Of a DNA stretch of 11,136 nucleotides, positions 7,480 through 11,136 are shown in pieces. Within the stretch, counting starts at the first letter, position 1. Each line of letters begins with the position of its first letter. A program made the translations under genes and the position numbers. The notes beneath the pieces are model-generated. The model did not search any database. It was not told the origin of the DNA and was given only the letters and a program-made list of their open reading frames with translations. The DNA comes from Minisyncoccota bacterium (lineage in GTDB: Bacteria > Patescibacteriota > Minisyncoccia > Phycocordibacterales > UBA1006). The stretch is from NCBI GenBank assembly GCA_937970115.1, contig CALBVO010000014.1:1-11136 (forward strand), written 5' to 3'.

Positions 7480-7499
7480 TTAACGAACTACTTCGTTAA
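7480..7499. repeat. Small hairpin inside the inverted repeat
   Basis: A perfect 8-bp stem (7480-7487 with 7492-7499) closes the loop CTAC. It partly overlaps the left arms of both the outer repeat and the larger hairpin, so the folds are mutually exclusive in places. Confidence 0.6.
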
Positions 7500-7556
7500 A
7501 ATAAAAAAGAGCACTCAACGTAATAGCTATACGTCTCATTTGCTCTTTTTTATTTT
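7498..7556. terminator. Bidirectional terminator between lemA and the SemiSWEET-like gene
   Basis: A perfect 16-bp stem (7498-7513 with 7541-7556), GC-rich at its tip and A/T-rich at its base, gives T runs on both strands. The 27-nt loop contains a further 5-bp stem (7518-7522 with 7530-7534). It lies between two converging genes and should stop transcription from both sides. Confidence 0.85.
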
Positions 7557-7570
7557 GCCTCATATTTCAT

Positions 7571-7852
7571 TTAATTTTGAGTGTTTCTGTATTTAATCAC
7601 TGCAAATAAATATGTTCCAACCGCAAGAGAAAATACAATTTGGCCAACTATTAAGAAGATATCATTTATACCTATAAACTTTATAAGAATTACTAGGCTT
7701 CCAATTACTCGAAACATAGTACCTTTCCATGAAATATCTTTTGCAGATTTTCTTTTAAAAATTCTCCTTATTTGTATGAAGAGATCAATACTAAATGCAA
7801 TATACGAAATAAGCGTTGCATAATTGATAAATATTTCAAAAAAATTATTCAT
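7571..7852 (-). CDS. PQ-loop/SemiSWEET-like small membrane protein
   Basis: A 93-residue, three-helix membrane protein, the size of bacterial SemiSWEETs, which form dimeric sugar transporters. Helices run at about residues 7-28, 45-61 and 66-85. The segment IQIRRIFKRKSAKDISW (26-42) aligns in register with the PQ-loop consensus PQ-I-x-x-x-x-x-x-KSaxxIS, including the KSA-x-DIS end. The family's hinge Pro is Ile here (I26-Q27). Substrate is unknown, and the family call rests on motif reading alone. The start is chosen from a TATAAT 6 nt upstream on the minus strand. It is divergent from htpX and convergent with lemA, separating two genes that are often adjacent. Confidence 0.72.
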   Translation of the reverse strand: MNNFFEIFINYATLISYIAFSIDLFIQIRRIFKRKSAKDISWKGTMFRVIGSLVILIKFIGINDIFLIVGQIVFSLAVGTYLFAVIKYRNTQN

Positions 7853-7858
7853 GCTTTG

Positions 7859-7864
7859 ATTATA
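7859..7864 (-). promoter_or_regulatory. -10 box for the SemiSWEET-like gene, leaderless
   Basis: TATAAT on the minus strand lies exactly 6 nt before the ATG at 7852. No well-spaced -35 is seen. It shares a 58-bp divergent promoter region with htpX. Confidence 0.65.
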
Positions 7865-7895
7865 TCTTATTTCAATATTTATATCTTTTTCAAGA

Positions 7896-7904
7896 TGCTA
7901 TAAT
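7896..7904 (+). promoter_or_regulatory. Extended -10 promoter of htpX, leaderless
   Basis: TG-C-TATAAT is an extended -10 element with the hexamer at 7899-7904, 6 nt before the htpX ATG. The lack of a -35 fits the extended type. Confidence 0.75.
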
Positions 7905-7910
7905 ACCTCT

Positions 7911-8813
7911 ATGTCTAACTTCTATACACATCAAAAGGCTAACAAAATAAAAACATGGTTACTTATGACTTCTTTTTTTGGGATGGTTATTGGTTTAGGT
8001 TATATTCTCAGCTACTATTTTAATGCACCAATTATTCTTTACGGTTCTATTATTATTTCAATTATTATGAATATTTGGGCGTATTGGTTTTCTGATAAAA
8101 CCGTTCTAAAAATGACAAATGCACAACAAGTCTCATATACTGATGCTCCTGAATTACATCGTATTGTGGAAAATCTGGCAATTACTGCGGGTCTTCCAAA
8201 GCCAAAAATATTTATAATTAAGGATTCGGCTCCAAATGCATTTGCAACCGGTCGAAATAAAGAAAATGCAGTAATAGGGGTAACTACTGGTTTATTAGAA
8301 ATCCTTGATAAGAATGAACTTGAAGGAGTTATCGCCCATGAGTTAGGACATATTGGTAATAATGATATGTTGGTATCAACTGTTGCGGTTGTATTGGTAG
8401 GAATGGTGACGATGGCTTCTGATATGCTATTACGTGGAACAATGTTCGGTGGAGGTGATAATAACCAACGAATCAGTAATCCATTAACACTTATTTTAGG
8501 TTTAATTCTGGCTATATTGATGCCGTTGGTTGGTAAAATGATTCGTTTTGCCATTTCTCGTAGACGAGAATTATTAGCAGATGCCACAGGGGCAATGTTA
8601 ACAAGGTATCCAGAGGGTCTAGCCAGTGCTCTTGAGAAAATCCATGCTCATGGTTCAAAAATGCGTAGCGCTAATCATGCAACAGCACATTTATTTATTG
8701 CAAATCCATTTGGATTAAAACGTACAACAACATACATTAACCGTTTATTCATGACTCATCCACCGGCAGAGATCCGGGTTGATTTACTACGTCAAATGGA
8801 CCAAAGTAAATAA
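7911..8813 (+). CDS. htpX: HtpX-family membrane zinc metalloprotease
   Basis: A 300-residue M48 endopeptidase that, in characterised relatives, cleaves damaged membrane proteins on the cytoplasmic face. Two N-terminal helices at about residues 14-34 and 41-60 lead to the catalytic HELGH (H143, E144, H147), followed by the usual NxDMLVSTVA helix, a fourth hydrophobic segment near 190-213, and SRRRELLADATGA with E220 as the third zinc ligand. The C-terminal block L-F-I-ANPFG-x5-T, ending FMTHPPAEIRV, is typical, so the protein is complete. Its promoter lies back to back with that of the SemiSWEET-like gene. Only 62 bp, with no clear terminator, separate it from the next gene. Confidence 0.95.
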   Translation: MSNFYTHQKANKIKTWLLMTSFFGMVIGLGYILSYYFNAPIILYGSIIISIIMNIWAYWFSDKTVLKMTNAQQVSYTDAPELHRIVENLAITAGLPKPKIFIIKDSAPNAFATGRNKENAVIGVTTGLLEILDKNELEGVIAHELGHIGNNDMLVSTVAVVLVGMVTMASDMLLRGTMFGGGDNNQRISNPLTLILGLILAILMPLVGKMIRFAISRRRELLADATGAMLTRYPEGLASALEKIHAHGSKMRSANHATAHLFIANPFGLKRTTTYINRLFMTHPPAEIRVDLLRQMDQSK

Positions 8814-8859
8814 ATAGGCACATATATTATTATTATTATCTATAAAAAATATTTTTTTA

Positions 8860-8868
8860 TGATAGAAT
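8860..8868 (+). promoter_or_regulatory. Extended -10 promoter of the large surface protein, leaderless
   Basis: TG-A-TAGAAT (hexamer 8863-8868) is an extended -10 element, 7 nt before the ATG at 8876. The sequence upstream is a run of AT repeats; an AT-only inverted repeat at about 8842-8860 could be a weak htpX terminator. Confidence 0.6.
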
Positions 8869-8875
8869 AATAACA

Positions 8876-11136
8876 ATGAAATATTTTTACAAATTACTTA
8901 CATTAATAGTTATTACTAGTTTTACCGTGTTGCCGATTGGTCATACTGTTCCCGTAGCGGAAGCTATCGTCGGAGACGTTGATAATGACGGTATTCCAAA
9001 TTCAATTGATCTTGATTCTGATAATGACGGTATTCCAGATATCAACGAGCTCTGTATGCCTCCATTGGTAGGAACAACTCCTGAGTCTGATGCATTAAAT
9101 TACAGACGAGATAATATTAATGTCTTTGCTATTTCAAACAATACTAATGGTCTTGGCTGGCAAGAGTCAGGTTGGGAACAAGCAGTATTTAATAAGGGTA
9201 CTACGATTATTAATCGTGAATCTCCAAATGCTCTTACTGGGGTAACAGGGGATTTCAGTACTGGTACTATGACTCTTACTCCAGTAACCACAGGTCTAGG
9301 GCCTATTGACTGGTTTAATACTACCGATGGAGATCGAACTTCAGGAAGTGATGATGGTACAGCTCTTCGATGGCGTCACCCTAGTGGCTCAGGAGGAGCG
9401 GTTGACGGTAATTGGGAACACGAAACAGACATTGACTTCAATGCTGGTTCAAATGTAACGGCCTTTAGTTTTGATTTGAATGACCATTTTGATACAAATA
9501 ATGTTATTGGAGGTTCAGATGGTGTCCGTATGGAAATGGAGATAAACGTAGATGGTGTAGATATTTTCTATATATTTACACCATACATTGGAGATGACGC
9601 GGTTTCTGGTCAGGCTGGTGCCCCATTTGTTGCGTTTGAAGATGGAAATGGAAACGTTATTGAACCTAATGGAATTGTTGGAGAAAATATTGAAACAAAT
9701 ATTGGTATTATAAAAGATGCACCAATTTCTAATGTTAATATTAAAATTAGGGCCTTTACTACAGCTGCCGGACAGACAGTCTTTCGTGACCCAGCATCTA
9801 TTGATAACTTTACTTTTGCTTCGACTAACTTATGTGATACCGATGGAGATGGTATTGCTAATTATCTTGATCTGGATTCCGATGATGATGGTATTTCAGA
9901 TATTATTGAAGCAGGGGGAACTGATACTGACGGAGATGGTCAAGTTGATTATCCAACTCCGGGAGACCCAACAACCATGGTTGATGCAGATAATGATGGT
10001 TTAGAAGATTCTCTTGATAATCAAGACAGTGGGAGTGGAGCAGGTGAAGTAACAACTGGTACACCACTACCATTAACAAACACTGATGGAACAGGTAATC
10101 CTGACTGGATCGACATTGATTCAGATGATGATGGTATTACTGATAACACCGAGGCACAAACAACCGCAGGATTCCAAGCGCCACTTGGAACTGATACAGA
10201 TAACGACGGACTTGATGATCGATACGATGGAGATGATCAGGATACCGTAGGAATCGGAGGTGGAGCTGGTACTGTAGTAACACCAACCAATACTGATGGT
10301 GCAGCAGATAATCCAGACTATCGAGACCTTGATTCAGATGACGATGGAGAAAATGATACTATCGAAGCCTACGATACTAATGATGATGGTACTGCAGATA
10401 CGGTGCCTGCTAATGCTGATGATGATGATGACGGACTTGATGATAATTTTGATTCAGTTGATCTTGCTGTTAATCCAGATGACAACCCAGATGACAACGG
10501 AGAAACACCAAGTACTTTCCCTAATGACGATGCTGGTCAAGCAGGAGGTGAACCTGACTGGAGGGATATAGATCCTGTATTAACGATCCAACACAACACC
10601 CTAGCAACCCTTACTAACGCAAACCAAAACTCATATCCAGTAACAGGAACCTGTTTTGCGGTTGGAGATCCAATTAGTACTACTATTACTGACGGAACAA
10701 CTACAACACCTGCGGTAACTACTACCTGTCAAACAGGAGAAACGTTCTCAGTGAATGTTAATATCTCAGGTCTTGACCATACTGTTTCACCATTTAATGC
10801 CACCAGTACCATTACCAATGGAACAAGCGCAAGTGATACTGACCCTATTGATACCGATACTGATGATGATGGTAATCCAAACATTACTGATCCAAATCCA
10901 ACAGTGCCAACAGCAACTAATGATGCAACATCAACGGCACCGCTAACAGCCGTAACCTTCGATATCCTTGCGAACGATGATTATTTAGACAACGATGATA
11001 TAAACAATGCAGGAAACACAACAATCACTCGGCGGACCGGAGCTGATGCTGGAACTGCTGCAGGAACCGTATCGTTTAACAATGCAACCGGTGAAATTAC
11101 CTACACACCAATAGCTGGTGAAACAGGAACAGCCCC
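8876..11136 (+). CDS. Large secreted protein with Asp-rich calcium-binding repeats (5' part, continues past the edge)
   Basis: 753 codons are open to the right edge with no stop. A signal peptide (K2, core 7-22, likely AEA cut after residue 30) is followed by a short thrombospondin type 3-like segment (34-59, DxDxDG motifs), a ~260-residue beta-rich domain of unknown family (about 60-319), three Asp-rich tandem repeats (332-563) that begin DxDSDDDG and end PD(W/Y), and an Ig-like bacterial domain at about 567-650 with two Cys (TGTC, TTTC). Another DTDDDG segment follows at about 654-672, then a domain at about 677-753 with FDILANDD and VSFNNATGEITYTP, as in cadherin-like/Ig-like repeats. DxDxDG motifs bind calcium and stiffen the fold. 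It is probably a surface adhesin or stalk, anchored by a C-terminus outside the window. GC content is clearly higher than in its neighbours. Confidence 0.88.
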   Translation, partial: MKYFYKLLTLIVITSFTVLPIGHTVPVAEAIVGDVDNDGIPNSIDLDSDNDGIPDINELCMPPLVGTTPESDALNYRRDNINVFAISNNTNGLGWQESGWEQAVFNKGTTIINRESPNALTGVTGDFSTGTMTLTPVTTGLGPIDWFNTTDGDRTSGSDDGTALRWRHPSGSGGAVDGNWEHETDIDFNAGSNVTAFSFDLNDHFDTNNVIGGSDGVRMEMEINVDGVDIFYIFTPYIGDDAVSGQAGAPFVAFEDGNGNVIEPNGIVGENIETNIGIIKDAPISNVNIKIRAFTTAAGQTVFRDPASIDNFTFASTNLCDTDGDGIANYLDLDSDDDGISDIIEAGGTDTDGDGQVDYPTPGDPTTMVDADNDGLEDSLDNQDSGSGAGEVTTGTPLPLTNTDGTGNPDWIDIDSDDDGITDNTEAQTTAGFQAPLGTDTDNDGLDDRYDGDDQDTVGIGGGAGTVVTPTNTDGAADNPDYRDLDSDDDGENDTIEAYDTNDDGTADTVPANADDDDDGLDDNFDSVDLAVNPDDNPDDNGETPSTFPNDDAGQAGGEPDWRDIDPVLTIQHNTLATLTNANQNSYPVTGTCFAVGDPISTTITDGTTTTPAVTTTCQTGETFSVNVNISGLDHTVSPFNATSTITNGTSASDTDPIDTDTDDDGNPNITDPNPTVPTATNDATSTAPLTAVTFDILANDDYLDNDDINNAGNTTITRRTGADAGTAAGTVSFNNATGEITYTPIAGETGTA
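9869..10111 (+). repeat. Asp-rich protein repeat unit 1 (81 codons)
   Basis: Encodes residues 332-412. It begins DLDSDDDGISDIIEA, has two further DxDxDG motifs, and ends NTDGTGNPDWI. A shorter matching start (DLDSDNDGIPDINEL) occurs earlier at 9008-9052 without the rest of the unit. Confidence 0.75.
10112..10324 (+). repeat. Asp-rich protein repeat unit 2 (71 codons)
   Basis: Encodes residues 413-483. It begins DIDSDDDGITDNTEA, contains DTDNDGLDDRYD in the middle, and ends NTDGAADNPDYR, in the same order as unit 1 but shorter between the motifs. Confidence 0.75.
10325..10564 (+). repeat. Asp-rich protein repeat unit 3 (80 codons)
   Basis: Encodes residues 484-563. It begins DLDSDDDGENDTIEA, contains DDDDDGLDDNFD in the middle and ends GGEPDWR, followed by DIDP, which closes the array before the Ig-like domain. 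Confidence 0.7.

Larger units (their letters stand above)
7466..7588. repeat. 123-bp nested inverted repeat with 18-bp perfect outer arms
   Basis: Outer arms 7466-7483 and 7571-7588 are exact reverse complements over 18 bases. The left arm begins in the lemA stop codon; the right arm encodes, on the minus strand, the last five residues (RNTQN) and stop of the SemiSWEET-like gene. Inside lie two smaller hairpins (7480-7499 and 7498-7556). The layout resembles a miniature inverted-repeat element, but I see no target duplication or transposase; a compound bidirectional terminator is the alternative. Confidence 0.75.

Noticed and set aside
7581..7823. Plus-strand 80-codon ORF
   Set aside because: It is the shadow of the SemiSWEET-like gene, whose minus-strand frame has the family motif and a well-placed promoter.
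9869..10564. CRISPR or DNA-level direct repeat array
   Set aside because: The repeats are protein-coding, in frame, differ in codons and in length, and have no constant spacer structure.
9717..10946. Three plus-strand ORFs rich in Met and Leu at 9717-10004, 10296-10571 and 10755-10946
   Set aside because: They are other-frame readings of the GATGATGAT-rich repeat gene; the frame from 8876 has a signal peptide and recognisable domains throughout.
1..11136. tRNA, rRNA, riboswitch, insertion sequence, phage or defence genes
   Set aside because: I saw no cloverleaf, conserved rRNA segment, transposase, integrase or known defence motif on either strand.

Overview
The window looks like a chromosomal stretch from a small-genome, AT-rich Candidate Phyla Radiation (Patescibacteria, probably Parcubacteria-like) bacterium. 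This rests on the gene mix (a single-TM gene with a DCGG cysteine motif beside rodA, divergent FolD, short SecD/SecF, LemA, HtpX), compact layout, near-complete lack of Shine-Dalgarno sequences and many apparently leaderless starts. It is an inference from gene content; no rRNA or marker gene is present to settle it.

Layout. Bases 1-26 hold the terminator of an upstream unit. Then: a membrane-anchored Cys-motif protein and a RodA/FtsW-type glycosyltransferase in one transcription unit (43-1956); a terminator; folD and an overlapping PAP2 phosphatase (2034-3420); a bidirectional terminator facing a minus-strand small ORF broken by one in-frame TGA (3457-3720); the secD-secF pair (3832-6139) with a terminator; an orphan secreted protein (6245-6817); lemA (6868 or 6892 to 7467); a minus-strand PQ-loop/SemiSWEET-like membrane protein (7571-7852); htpX (7911-8813); and the 5' part of a large secreted, Asp-rich, calcium-binding-repeat protein that starts at 8876 and is still open at the right edge (753 codons seen).

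The genes share an envelope theme: septal or elongation peptidoglycan synthesis (RodA), lipid-phosphate turnover (PAP2), protein export (SecDF), membrane protein quality control (HtpX, with LemA often its genomic neighbour), small-molecule transport, and at least two exported products. FolD is the one cytosolic metabolic enzyme. Except for the coupled downstream genes, most genes have a TATAAT-like box 6-7 nt before the ATG, so transcription should begin at or next to the start codon. No mobile element, CRISPR array, RNA gene or defence system was recognised. The most notable points are the leaderless promoter architecture, the broken 87-codon ORF, the 123-bp nested inverted repeat between lemA and the SemiSWEET-like gene, and the large repeat protein.
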